Source: Acanthococcus lagerstroemiae | Taxonomy: Eukaryota > Arthropoda > Insecta > Hemiptera > Eriococcidae | Direction of reading: 5' to 3' | DNA length: 64,000 nt | Assembly (NCBI GenBank): GCA_031841125.1 | Contig: CM063113.1 | Span: 19,241,312-19,305,311 of the forward strand | In this document: positions 1 through 8,757 of the stretch, in pieces | Numbering within the stretch: position 1 is the stretch's first letter | Layout of the letters: each line of letters opens with the position of its first letter | Position numbers and translations under genes: made by a program | Notes under the pieces: model-generated | Seen by the model: the letters and a program-made list of their open reading frames with translations, nothing else | What the model was told of the DNA's origin: nothing | Database searches by the model: none

Positions 1-1630
1 GATAGCAGTTTGACACTACCTTGAAATTACGTTTTACTCTGCGGCTACATGTTGATACTGTGATATCACAAACCTTACTGATGGATTGGGGAATAAAAAT
101 GTCCGAAGGGTAGCTACATAACAAGGCATTGGCGGCCATGATGAATTGGAAACATTTTGAAATTCATCCGTACATCCATGTAACCAGTAACATATCTACT
201 TCATACTAACTTTCAGGCATGTATGAAAATATGAATTTTTGCTTAACGAAATACTTTTCAAATTTTTCAGAGACAGTTTCTAACCTCACAGAAATGGAGT
301 CAATAATCTTGAAAACTTATTATTTGACATTATGTGTAGGTATATTGCATTTGTTGAAAATACTATTTTTCCTTTTCACCTGATGCTCAACTTTTCATAA
401 GAATAAAGCATTTCTCAATACTATAGCCCTTTTCCACTGCCCGTTGCCACAATTTTTGGCTTAAGATCAAGCCGATACCAGAAATGAATCTAGCTACCTG
501 AAAAACTTAGTATTTGATATGCATATTGCATTTTTTTAAAAATTTCATCCGCCTTTCCTCCCTCCGGTATCGCGATTCTATTTACATCATCGAATTGTTA
601 CCAAAAATAAATTCCGTGACTTTCGAGCCCCCCAAAGTAATGTATGTGAATTTCATTATTTGTGCAAATGAAAGCTTACAAAGTTCAACTATCAAAATGC
701 TTTTTAAAGCCAAGAAAACATCAAAAGATTATGTGTATAGCATCTAAGCAGCAGGGGCAGTGGAGACGAAAAAATTCCAAAGTATGTCCAAGTATGGATG
801 TAGGAGAATGGGTCGAGGGGTAATTATCATCCCTACTGTTCGTAAAACTGTGTGGAACTGAAAAATGTCGAAAATTGTATGTTTTTCCTCATAAGGCTTG
901 TGTTAATGGATGGCAGTATACAGGATTATTTTGAACCCCTTCTTTACGGCATTTCTGGGGTAGATGCAAAAAAATTGTAAGAGGTCGTTTTCGTGGAGAA
1001 TCCAAAGAGCTTCAAGTTTTGTGTTAACTATTTTACATTTCAGACCATATTAAGCTAGTTATGGGCTAAACTCCGATTTTGATTGCCTCTTTTTCCATAA
1101 TTATGAATCCAGGAAAGGAGCCTAACGGGTGAGCTCTAATTTTATGTTTTTCAACACAAATATACCAAATTTCATCCTTTTATGGCAAAATGCATGACTT
1201 TTCACCAATGCAATGCCTCGTACTAATAAACAGGCCAAAAAACTACTTTTTTTTTTGCTTCTATTTGGCTTTCTTTGTTTTCTAGGCGTGAAATTTGCTA
1301 TTGTGCCCCATCCTTAAAAATTTGGTCATCCTACGAACCTGCTACTTGAAACTCGTTTATGACTCTTTATGACCATCTGAGACATGATGAGGACCCAACT
1401 AAGTATTTATCAGACTGGCTTTTAGAGCTTCTTCCATACTAACCCCCCCCCCAGGCTTACTACAACTCCGTCTGATTGGCCAAGACTTGTGTAAGACTTA
1501 CTTAGAACTCATTAGGACTCTTGGATTCTTGTTGAAACTAGCTAACTATTCGAGTATTTTTTAGGATATTTCAAGGCTGTTCCAGGCTTAATTAAGACTA
1601 TTGTAGACTTTCAAGAACTCTCAATTCTTC
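1..1630. other. Host flank left of the Polinton, no gene seen
   Basis: AT-rich unassigned DNA with no ORF that resembles a protein family. The last 200 bases contain loosely repeated words such as aagact, ggactctt and caagaactctc, and similar words recur just right of the element. The insertion site may therefore be a degenerate simple-repeat region. A C10 run lies near 1443. Confidence 0.6.
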
Positions 1631-1636
1631 GATATG
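1631..1636. repeat. Target-site duplication, left copy (GATATG)
   Basis: The six bases GATATG lie directly before the left inverted repeat and recur directly after the right one at 17385-17390. A 6-bp duplication is the known size for Polinton/Maverick integration by their retrovirus-type integrase. Confidence 0.93.
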
Positions 1637-1660
1637 AGTAGTATAGAAAGGTATGGTTCT

Positions 1661-2090
1661 GGACCGAGTTCACATTTCTGTAATTTACTGTTGAAAAAAA
1701 TTTTTCTGAGTGAGTTCTGTTCTCTCTGGACCGAGTTCACATTTCTGAGCATTCACTGTTGAAAACATTTTTCTGAGTGAGTTCTGTTCTCTCTGAATCG
1801 AGCTCACATTTCTGTAAATTTTCTGTTGAAAACATTTTTCTGTGTAAGTTCTGTACAATCCTAGACCGAGTTCATATTTCTGTGTAAGTATTGTTCTCTC
1901 TGAATCGAGTTCACATTTTTGTACATTCACTGTTGAAAACACTTTTCTGGGCATTCGCTGTTGAAGTCACATTTTTGTACATTCACTGTTGAAAACACTT
2001 TTCTGTGTAAGTTTTGTTCTCTGTAACCAAGTTCACATTTGTGTGTAAGTTTTGTGTAATCCTAGACCGAGTTCACATTTTTGTGTTGGT
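1661..2090 (+). repeat. Subterminal repeat array in left TIR
   Basis: About eight imperfect copies of a unit built on ccgagttcacatttctg, often followed by ctgttgaaaacatttttctg and gttctgttctctctg. Spacing varies from about 39 to 68 bp. The array is an accidental open frame on the minus strand (1685-1954). It sits where terminal-protein or integrase binding sites would be expected in a protein-primed linear element, but no such role is shown by the sequence. Confidence 0.8.
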
Positions 2091-2284
2091 GTTAAAAGAA
2101 TTGATATTGTAATATAAAGTGGTCGAGTTTCCATTTTTTTTATCAGACCACTTTTTTTTTTCTAACTTGGATTTCAAGTAATTTTTGTTTGTAATCTTAA
2201 TACTAAAAAAAAAAAAAAAATAATAAATAAAAAATAAAAAAAATAATAAAAATAAAAAATAAAAATAATAAAAAAATAAAAATC

Positions 2285-2338
2285 GAAAATTGATAACCTA
2301 GTTTAAAAAAAAAAAAAAAAATTATATATTATAAAATG
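2285..2338 (+). promoter_or_regulatory. Promoter-like block of TIR gene, left copy
   Basis: The 20-base word GAAAATTGATAACCTAGTTT, then an A tract, then TATATATTATAAAATG containing the start codon at 2336. The same 20-base word plus A tract precedes the major capsid gene at 14446, and it occurs again in the right TIR. No other shared sequence links these three places, so it is a good candidate cis-element. Confidence 0.6.
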
Positions 2339-3121
2339 GAAATGATTGAAAGTAAAAGCAATAACTTTAATTTTGATGACTCTACACATTGTGTATCTAA
2401 AAAGATACCATCAGTGAAAGTGATTAATCAAGAACCTGTAGGCCTCTGGATGTCTAATGAAAATTTGATGTCTTGTGAGTGGAGAAAAAGTTGCAACGAG
2501 TCATGTTCAGGTGCCAGCTGTGTAGAACATTTTGTAAATACAAAACCGCACACAATTGAGACTCGAGATGGATCAATTCAAGGTAGGATTATCGATAAAA
2601 ATCGTATTTTAATCATTAGACGCCAACTTAAACTTATCAGACTTTCTCGAGATGATTACTCTTTTGCTGGTTATTGGGTAAAAGGAGATACAGACTATAT
2701 TTCAGCACGTAAGTATCTCTTAGTGTTTCTAGATGAAAAGAATCATCCACTACATAAAGAACCAATCCAACTTACAGCTAGAGGTGTATTTCAGGTAGAA
2801 TTTGATAAGAATTTATTAAAGTTTAGAAAAGAATTTAAAACAGTTTATAGTAAAACACGAGGTGTAATGTCAGATTTATGGTATTCTATGCTTGTGTTCT
2901 GTCCTACTTTTGTATCAAACGTAGTAGGTTCTTTAAAAAAGAGTAGAGCATGTTGTATTGAAAATTATATTGTTCCAACAGAATCTAATTTGAACTCTTT
3001 ATGTGTAGGTAGAGATAAAGAAGTCTCAAAAATTGTTGAAGCTATGTTTAATGATTCTGAAAAATGGAAAGCTGAAAATAGTAAACCTTTCATAACCACA
3101 TTAGTTCAAGAAAATGAATAA
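2336..3121 (+). CDS. TIR-encoded 261-aa protein, DUF5895-like (left copy)
   Basis: A 261-residue protein lying completely within the left terminal repeat, so the element carries two copies (the other at 15900-16685, minus). It has no signal peptide or clear membrane segment. A cysteine cluster (C47, C53, C57, C62) lies in the N-terminal third. The middle has a run resembling LDEKNHPLHKEPIQLTARG followed by an F-rich segment. From memory this pattern resembles proteins labelled DUF5895 in cyanobacteria and phages, whose function is not established; I could not search to confirm. The start at 2336 is fixed by the TATAAAATG motif. The stop TAA (3119-3121) is followed by ATG, the start of a short frame running into the next gene. 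A role in replication, DNA binding or regulation from both ends is possible, but only inferred. Confidence 0.8.
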   Translation: MEMIESKSNNFNFDDSTHCVSKKIPSVKVINQEPVGLWMSNENLMSCEWRKSCNESCSGASCVEHFVNTKPHTIETRDGSIQGRIIDKNRILIIRRQLKLIRLSRDDYSFAGYWVKGDTDYISARKYLLVFLDEKNHPLHKEPIQLTARGVFQVEFDKNLLKFRKEFKTVYSKTRGVMSDLWYSMLVFCPTFVSNVVGSLKKSRACCIENYIVPTESNLNSLCVGRDKEVSKIVEAMFNDSEKWKAENSKPFITTLVQENE

Positions 3122-3159
3122 TGTATTTTTATATGATTTTTCATATAAAAATAATAAAA

Positions 3160-3576
3160 ATGGAAATGAATAACACTTTTAAAAATTATCATTGCGAATT
3201 AAAAAACATTGAATTCCTTAAATGTTTTAAATATATTAATATTTATTTGGAAACAGATCTATATAAATTTATGGAAAATATTGTTTATGGCTTTATTCCT
3301 GAAAATAAAATTAAAGAATTTTATAAAGATTTAGAAAAAAAAGGCGAAAAAGAATTTGTAGAAGATATTAGAAAGACATTTAAATCTAAAGAACGAAAAG
3401 AAAATCAAAATATTTCAAGAAAAAATATTAATGATACAATGATAGAAACATTTGCTATTAGAACGGGAAAAAGTAAAGAAGATATAAAAAAAATTAAAAT
3501 GCTAATACTTTTAAAAAAAATAACTAAAAAAAATATTACATTTAAAAATGGAGAAATAGAAAATATAGATTATTAA
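3160..3576 (+). CDS. Hypothetical 138-aa lysine-rich protein
   Basis: I do not recognise this protein. It begins just beyond the inner end of the left TIR, so it is present once. The start at 3160 is preferred over 3121. Its context (ATAATAAAAATGGAAATGA) closely matches those of the TIR gene and the polymerase, all beginning Met-Glu-Met. The upstream 13 residues are encoded by a hairpin-like AT sequence that is part of the TIR. The protein is Lys/Ile/Asn-rich and predicted mostly helical, with a charged middle (KDLEKKGEKEF, KSKERKEN) and no evident membrane segment. A 25-base hairpin follows its stop codon. Helical, basic and small, it could bind nucleic acid, but that is a guess. Confidence 0.7.
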   Translation: MEMNNTFKNYHCELKNIEFLKCFKYINIYLETDLYKFMENIVYGFIPENKIKEFYKDLEKKGEKEFVEDIRKTFKSKERKENQNISRKNINDTMIETFAIRTGKSKEDIKKIKMLILLKKITKKNITFKNGEIENIDY

Positions 3577-3577
3577 C

Positions 3578-3602
3578 ATTTCAAACAAAAATTATTTGAA
3601 AT
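3578..3602 (+). other. Hairpin directly after the 138-aa gene
   Basis: ATTTCAAA (3578-3585) and TTTGAAAT (3595-3602) are perfect inverted repeats separated by nine bases, beginning one base after the TAA. It could mark transcript 3' ends. It is AT-rich and could be chance. Confidence 0.4.
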
Positions 3603-3645
3603 CCCTTGGAAAATGCGAAAAAACTCACGAGAAAATTTTGCAAAA

Positions 3646-3737
3646 CCACTGCCCCCCGCGAACGCTCTGAATTTTTATTTGCATTTTTTTTTGTCCGCGG
3701 GAGGCTGTGGAAACTCTGAGAGTTTTTTTTTTTTTTT
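3646..3737 (+). ncRNA. Candidate structured RNA segment 1
   Basis: CCAC-T-GCC-C-CCCGCG (3646-3660) pairs with CGCGGG-A-GGC-T-GTGG (3696-3710), giving 13 pairs and two opposed mismatches. It is followed by AAACTCT-G-AGAGTTT (3711-3725) running into a T15 tract. The second hairpin plus T tract resembles a terminator. A T9 run inside the large loop argues against one uninterrupted Pol III transcript. Confidence 0.3.
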
Positions 3738-3842
3738 CCACCAAGGCCGTCGATTCACGCATCCGAGACTGATATGGCCGGCTTCATATCAGCTCAGAGT
3801 ACGCGAGTCTAAACCCGGTGTTATCTTTTTTTTTTTTTTTTT
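3738..3842 (+). ncRNA. Candidate structured RNA segment 2
   Basis: A hairpin at 3765-3795: GAG, a bulged A, CTGATATG, an 8-base loop GCCGGCTT, then CATATCAG and CTC (11 pairs). A B-box-like word GAGTCTAAACCC follows near 3806, and a T17 tract ends the segment. This layout is what a small RNA polymerase III transcript could look like. No known RNA family was recognised. Confidence 0.3.
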
Positions 3843-3931
3843 CACTGTAGTTCGACCTCCAAGCACCCAGCGACGCGTGTGCACCCGCGCCATCGGAGTA
3901 CGTCAGAGATCTAGTACAGCGTTTTTTTTTT
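3843..3931 (+). ncRNA. Candidate structured RNA segment 3
   Basis: The 5' end CACTGTA can pair with TACAGCG just before a T10 tract (one mismatch), so both ends of this ~78-base segment meet. AGTTCGACCTCC near its start resembles a Pol III B box but is placed at the wrong end for a plus-strand gene. An internal CGCG/CGCG hairpin is possible. Confidence 0.25.
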
Positions 3932-4002
3932 ATTTATTTTGCATTGAATGTTACTACCTAATCAGCGCTGATTACAGAGACTTAGTAACTCGACATCGTC
4001 GA

Positions 4003-4077
4003 CCCCGAGATAACACTTTTGATTTGCCGCCGTGACGCTGCTGTTCAGTCACGGTTACAGTTTGTTATCCCGAGGGG
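4003..4077 (+). ncRNA. Candidate structured RNA segment 4 (nested stem-loop)
   Basis: CCCC (4003-4006) and GATAACA (4009-4015) pair with TGTTATC (4063-4069) and GGGG (4074-4077). Inside lies a second perfect stem, CCGTGAC (4030-4036) with GTCACGG (4048-4054). Two independent perfect 7-bp stems nested in 75 bases are unlikely by chance in this setting. There is no T tract directly after it, so it may be a DNA or leader-RNA structure. Confidence 0.35.
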
Positions 4078-4467
4078 AACTAGCCTAGGTGAGGTGTACG
4101 GACCTTTCCCCTCTTTAGCACTTCCGTCTAATATGGGGAGGAAGCCTAATGTACAGCTCCTAGCTCCGATAGAGTGTTATTTAAAATTTGTATATATACT
4201 TACGAAGCCCGTAACCAACATTACATATGAGTTTGAAAATGCAAACATAGCACTCTCATATTTATGAATAAATTATCATCGCCGTATAGATTCGATTCAT
4301 GTATAATTTTTTTCAATGCCATGATGGTGTTATCATTTAATTGATTGCGCTAACCTTGTTAATTATTTGGTTGTTTTCGTGCATAAATTAGCGTGTAATG
4401 AAGAAATACGATAAATAAAAAATTGAATTACGTTAAAAGAATAAATAGTAGTATTATATATAATAAA

Positions 4468-7400
4468 ATGGAAATGATAAATAAAAAATATGCACCGAGA
4501 ATGTGTATAGAGTGTAATAAAAAAATTACATACAAAAATTATGCTAGACATGTCAGATCTAAGCATGGAAGGACAACAACAACAGCAAAAGATTTAAGAA
4601 ATGATTTGCGAAATTGTGGAGTGAAAGGTGTATCTAAGTTGAAAAAATCTGAATTATTGGAAATTAGAGACAAGATACAGAGACAGAGTTCGAATTTTGA
4701 GAGAGAGATTCTGAATAAATTAACGAAAAAAGAACTCATTAAAAAAGTTGGAGAAAGAAACAAAAATTTAACTAGAGCTAAAATAATTGAAAAATTCTTA
4801 CAATCTCAAAATGTAAAGTATCTCCAAGAATTTAATTTTGATGATGATAGTTTTGATGAGCCTATAGTTCGTCCTAGTGTGAGAAAGATAGATGGGTGTT
4901 GGAAAAATATGGTAAATCAATTCTCTATAGTATACGAACCTGCAAAATATGATTTAAGAATTTATTTAGACAAAATTACAGAACTTCTTGGTAGAAAGCT
5001 TAAAAGTGAGATGAAAAAGAAAAAGGCAATAAACATAGGATTAATAGCAGTTGTAAACTATATAGAAATAGATCACACAACTGGAGATAAAATAGGTGAT
5101 AAAGAGGCATATTTTCGATCAAAGCATCATATTATAGTAGATTCGAATGCAATTGAAAGTGCATTAATCTCAGCAAAAAATGAAGTTATACAAAAGTATG
5201 AGAGTTATACTGCTCAAAATACTAAATATAAATTTGATCAAGTTATTGAAATAAATATTCAATCTGATAAAAATGACCCTTTACGTGGTGGGACTTATAT
5301 TCAATTACCCAAATTTATTCAATCAAAAAAGTGTTGTATTAATGTGAAAAATATTCAAAATAGAAATTTTAAGTGTCTCAAGCAAGAAGATCTTAGATGC
5401 TTTGAATATGCGTTGGAAAGTATTTTGAATTCAGTTACAAATCATGTAGATCGAGTTTCAAATTATGATATCACGAAATATGAAGAACTGAAAATGGAAT
5501 ATCCAGTTAATTTAATTCCAGAAAATATTAAAAAATATGAAAAATTTCTAGGTATATCTATCAATATTTATAAGTATGAGGAAGATGAAGAGGGTATTGG
5601 TCAATTTTCTTTAATTTATAAACCAAATCATAGTGAAAACCATGTAAATTTACTACAGTATAAGGATCATATTGTTGGGATAAAAAACTTGAGTGCTCTA
5701 TTAAAAGGAAAAATACATAAATATATAAATCATGTAGAAATTTGTATGAAATGCCATAAAAGATTTAAAGATAAATTAAAATATGGGGAACATTTAAAAA
5801 ATTGTATAAATGATGAGCAAAATATAGAAATGCCAAATGAAGAGAAGAAATTTCGAAAATATTGCACAAATGGGGCAGAACAATATCATCCATACACAGT
5901 GACGTTGGATTTTGAATGTCTATTGGAAAAAATGCAAAAAGAAACTAAATCAACAAAATATCTCCAGAAACATATTGCTAACAGTTTTTGTTTCTATTCT
6001 GACCAACAAGGAACACAGCTGGTTAGAGACTCGAATGTACAAAACTTGATGAATCAATTCAATTCTTGGTTAATAGAACATGCTCGCGCATACAACAAGA
6101 TAAGAAGAATTAATAAGCCAATGATTTGGAGACAAGATGAAGATATCAAATTCAAAGAAACTTCTCACTGTCATTTATGTAACAAGATTCTTGCAGAAAA
6201 TGAAAAAGTTAGAGATCATGATCATTATACAGGAAAATTTCGTGGGGTAGCCTGTAGAGAGTGCAACTTGCATTTAAGAATGCCAAGATTCATTCCAATT
6301 TTGATTCATAATTTAAAATACGATTCCAAAATATTTTTACAATGGTTGTTGAAATTATTTAGTGGGAACGAGAGGGAGCCTTCTGAGAAACATGATGTGA
6401 AAATTATTGCAGAAAATTGTGAAAATTATAAAACATTTTCCAAAAAGGTGGTGATAGATCATTGTGAAGTAAAACGAGATTCCACTTATTGCTGCACTTG
6501 TAAAAGAAAATATTGGGACAAAATATTAAAAAAATGTTCCTCTTGTCAAGGAGAAAAACTGAAAATAAGTAGGAAAGGAGATAAAATACCTATAGAAATG
6601 GAATTTAGATTTATTGACACATTAAATTTTGTGGGAATTAGTTTAGATCAAGCAGTAAAAAATCTAGCAGAAGTGAATGACTGTTTTTGTGCTAGGTGTA
6701 AAAAAGTACAGAAAATTAGGAAAGGACAATTTTTACCAATAAATGAGAATGGTATTTTAAAATATGCAGCAAAATGTGAAATTTGTGATTCTGAATTGAC
6801 AAAACCGATTAATTATAATAAATTTCAAAATATATTGAGAGAATTTAAAAAAGAAGACCTACATTTGGTTTTACAGAAGGGGATTTATCCTTATGACTGG
6901 GTTAGTACTTATGATAAATTCTCTGAGCAATTACCATTAGATAAAAAGGCGTGGTATTCGATGTTAAATAATAAACATATATCTGATGACGATTTATCAA
7001 AAGCAAAAAAAGTTTACAAATATTTTGGATGTAAAAATTTTGGAGATTATCATGATTTATACTTGAAACTAGATACAATTCTCACAAAAGATATTTTTGA
7101 TAATTTTAGGGAAATGTGTTATAAACATTATGGACTAGATCCTGTATATTATATTTCAGCACCACATTTATCAGATAGTGCTTCTTTAAAATTCACGAAA
7201 CAATCGCTTGAGCTAATTACTGATCAAGAAAATTATGAAATTTATGAGAAAGGAATAAGAGGAGGGATTTCCAACATTCCTCATAGACACGCTCTTGCTA
7301 ATAATTGTTACTTTTACGATGAGAAAGAAAGAAAAACGATAAAATTAAGCAAAGAAAAAGCCAAAGAGAAAGGAATTTGGGATAGTAAAAAGCATATCAG

Positions 7401-8757
7401 TTATATTCTATATTTAGATTGTAATAATTTATATGGGTGGGCTCTGAGTCAACCATTACCAATAGGTGAATTCTTGAACTATAATTTGCTAGCCCATCAA
7501 ATCAATGAAGCAAAAAATTCCGAAGCAAAGAAATCTTTAGAAAGCAAATTTGAAAAATTGACTTATAAACCATCAGACTTTACTCAAGATGTAATTCTTA
7601 CTCTAGATGACAATGGTGAGTATGGATATACTTTTATAGCTGATCTTGAGATTCCTACAGAATTACACGAAAAATTTAAAGATTATCCCATGCTTCCAGA
7701 ACAATATGTACCTAGAGAATCAGAATTGTCAGATTTTCAAAAAATTTTGATTGAACAAAAAATAGGTAATAAACCAAAAATGAGTAAATTAATAAGTACG
7801 CTACACCCAAAACATAATTATCTCATTGATTACAGAATGTTGAAAGAATGCTTGAAACAAGGTATAGTTTTAAAGAGTATAAATAATTACATAAGATTCA
7901 AACAAAAAGCTTGGATGAAACCATATATTGATAAGAATACAAGCTTAAGACAAAAAGCAAAAAATGATTATGAGAAAGATCTGTATAAATTACTCAATAA
8001 TAGTGTCTATGGAAAACAAATGGAGAACGTTAGAAAAAGATGTACAGTACAAATAGTGACTACTTTAGACTCATTTCTTAAACAGAATGAGTTTGAAACA
8101 AGAGTTGTTCTTGATGAAGAAACTGTTTTACTTCACATTCAAAATAAGAAAGTAAAGTTGAATAAACCAATATTTGGGGGGTTTGTTGTTCTGGAGTTGT
8201 CAAAATTATTAATGTTCCAGTTCTACTACAATGTTTTAAAAACGAAATATGGAGACAAAATAAGATTATTAGGAACTGATACAGATTCATTGATTGTTTA
8301 TATAGAATGTGATGATGTTTATGAGGACATAAAAGAGAATCTAGATTATTACGACACTTCAGATTATTTAATGGATTGGATGCCTCAAGTAAACAAAAAA
8401 GTTCCAGGATTATTCAAGGATGAATACTTAGGAATCCCAATAAGAGAGTGGGTAGGACTAAGATCAAAAATGTACTCCTTCAGAAACGACACATCGAAAG
8501 AGAAAAAAGTGTGTAAGGGAATTAAAAGATTGAATATAGAAAGAATGAAATTTGAAATGTACAAAAACTGTTTGTTCAATAGCAAGCAAACTAAGGAAAT
8601 TGTGCATGGAATTGTTTCCAAAAAGCTGAAATTGTATACTATATCAATCAATAAAATTGCACTATCTCCTTATGATGATAAAAGATACTTAATTGATGAA
8701 ATGAATACACTTCCATATGGCTATAAAAAATATTGTATAATAAATGAAACGAACTAA
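4468..8757 (+). CDS. PolB: Protein-primed family B DNA polymerase (Polinton PolB)
   Basis: A 1,429-residue polymerase expected to copy the linear element from its ends by protein priming. An N-terminal C2H2 finger (C13, C16, H28, H33) is followed by a SAP-like helix pair at about 37-65 and a second Cys/His cluster near 426-446. The 3'-5' exonuclease has D481/E483 (LDFECL) and D619 (HNLKYDSKIF). Between them lies an HNH/endonuclease VII-like zinc patch at about 568-600 (VRDHDHYTGKFRG). Polymerase motif A is D984 (YLDCNNLYGW), motif B is NSVYGKQ near 1178 and motif C is D1271/D1273 (GTDTDS). All catalytic residues are present. The start at 4468 shares its context with the two preceding genes; the frame is open 15 codons further upstream. 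Its end overlaps the ATPase start by 14 bases. Confidence 0.97.
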   Translation: MEMINKKYAPRMCIECNKKITYKNYARHVRSKHGRTTTTAKDLRNDLRNCGVKGVSKLKKSELLEIRDKIQRQSSNFEREILNKLTKKELIKKVGERNKNLTRAKIIEKFLQSQNVKYLQEFNFDDDSFDEPIVRPSVRKIDGCWKNMVNQFSIVYEPAKYDLRIYLDKITELLGRKLKSEMKKKKAINIGLIAVVNYIEIDHTTGDKIGDKEAYFRSKHHIIVDSNAIESALISAKNEVIQKYESYTAQNTKYKFDQVIEINIQSDKNDPLRGGTYIQLPKFIQSKKCCINVKNIQNRNFKCLKQEDLRCFEYALESILNSVTNHVDRVSNYDITKYEELKMEYPVNLIPENIKKYEKFLGISINIYKYEEDEEGIGQFSLIYKPNHSENHVNLLQYKDHIVGIKNLSALLKGKIHKYINHVEICMKCHKRFKDKLKYGEHLKNCINDEQNIEMPNEEKKFRKYCTNGAEQYHPYTVTLDFECLLEKMQKETKSTKYLQKHIANSFCFYSDQQGTQLVRDSNVQNLMNQFNSWLIEHARAYNKIRRINKPMIWRQDEDIKFKETSHCHLCNKILAENEKVRDHDHYTGKFRGVACRECNLHLRMPRFIPILIHNLKYDSKIFLQWLLKLFSGNEREPSEKHDVKIIAENCENYKTFSKKVVIDHCEVKRDSTYCCTCKRKYWDKILKKCSSCQGEKLKISRKGDKIPIEMEFRFIDTLNFVGISLDQAVKNLAEVNDCFCARCKKVQKIRKGQFLPINENGILKYAAKCEICDSELTKPINYNKFQNILREFKKEDLHLVLQKGIYPYDWVSTYDKFSEQLPLDKKAWYSMLNNKHISDDDLSKAKKVYKYFGCKNFGDYHDLYLKLDTILTKDIFDNFREMCYKHYGLDPVYYISAPHLSDSASLKFTKQSLELITDQENYEIYEKGIRGGISNIPHRHALANNCYFYDEKERKTIKLSKEKAKEKGIWDSKKHISYILYLDCNNLYGWALSQPLPIGEFLNYNLLAHQINEAKNSEAKKSLESKFEKLTYKPSDFTQDVILTLDDNGEYGYTFIADLEIPTELHEKFKDYPMLPEQYVPRESELSDFQKILIEQKIGNKPKMSKLISTLHPKHNYLIDYRMLKECLKQGIVLKSINNYIRFKQKAWMKPYIDKNTSLRQKAKNDYEKDLYKLLNNSVYGKQMENVRKRCTVQIVTTLDSFLKQNEFETRVVLDEETVLLHIQNKKVKLNKPIFGGFVVLELSKLLMFQFYYNVLKTKYGDKIRLLGTDTDSLIVYIECDDVYEDIKENLDYYDTSDYLMDWMPQVNKKVPGLFKDEYLGIPIREWVGLRSKMYSFRNDTSKEKKVCKGIKRLNIERMKFEMYKNCLFNSKQTKEIVHGIVSKKLKLYTISINKIALSPYDDKRYLIDEMNTLPYGYKKYCIINETN
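8735..8746 (+). promoter_or_regulatory. TATAATAAATG start motif of ATPase gene
   Basis: GTATAATAAATG includes the ATPase start codon and lies inside the last codons of the polymerase gene. It is one of a series of near-identical start contexts in this element, which suggests an individual promoter for each gene with very short leaders. Confidence 0.5.

Larger units (their letters stand above)
1637..3156 (+). repeat. Left terminal inverted repeat (1,520 bp)
   Basis: The reverse complement of 15865-17384. It starts AGTAGTATAGAAAGG, matching the end CTTTCTATACTACT on the right. Similarity stops after ATAATA at 3156. Stretches compared at both ends, in the A/T-rich middle and across the whole coding part are identical. 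It contains a subterminal repeat array, a long A/T tract, a promoter-like motif and one complete gene. Confidence 0.95.
3603..4467. other. GC-rich structured non-coding block
   Basis: An 865-bp interval between the 138-aa gene and the polymerase. Bases 3640-4180 are much more GC-rich than the rest of the element. Four T runs of 9 to 17 bases stand at 3684-3692, 3723-3737, 3826-3842 and 3922-3931, and several strong inverted repeats are present. An open frame of 140 codons crosses it on the plus strand, but it reads the T runs as poly-Phe and looks accidental. From about 4180 the sequence returns to AT-rich, with a TATATATA near 4188, before the polymerase start. Confidence 0.65.

Noticed and set aside
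1685..1954. 89-aa open frames inside both TIRs (minus at 1685-1954, plus at 17067-17336)
   Set aside because: They are translations of the subterminal repeat units, lack a start motif like the real genes, and show only repeated words.
1661..2090. CRISPR-like array
   Set aside because: Units are imperfect, unequally spaced and without unique spacers, and the setting is eukaryotic.
3613..4035. 140-aa open frame across the GC-rich block
   Set aside because: It reads long T tracts as poly-Phe and crosses strong hairpins. Composition is unlike every other gene of the element.
4003..4077. A known ribozyme or 5S rRNA
   Set aside because: No hammerhead core, 5S box order or other known consensus was seen; only the stems themselves are supported.
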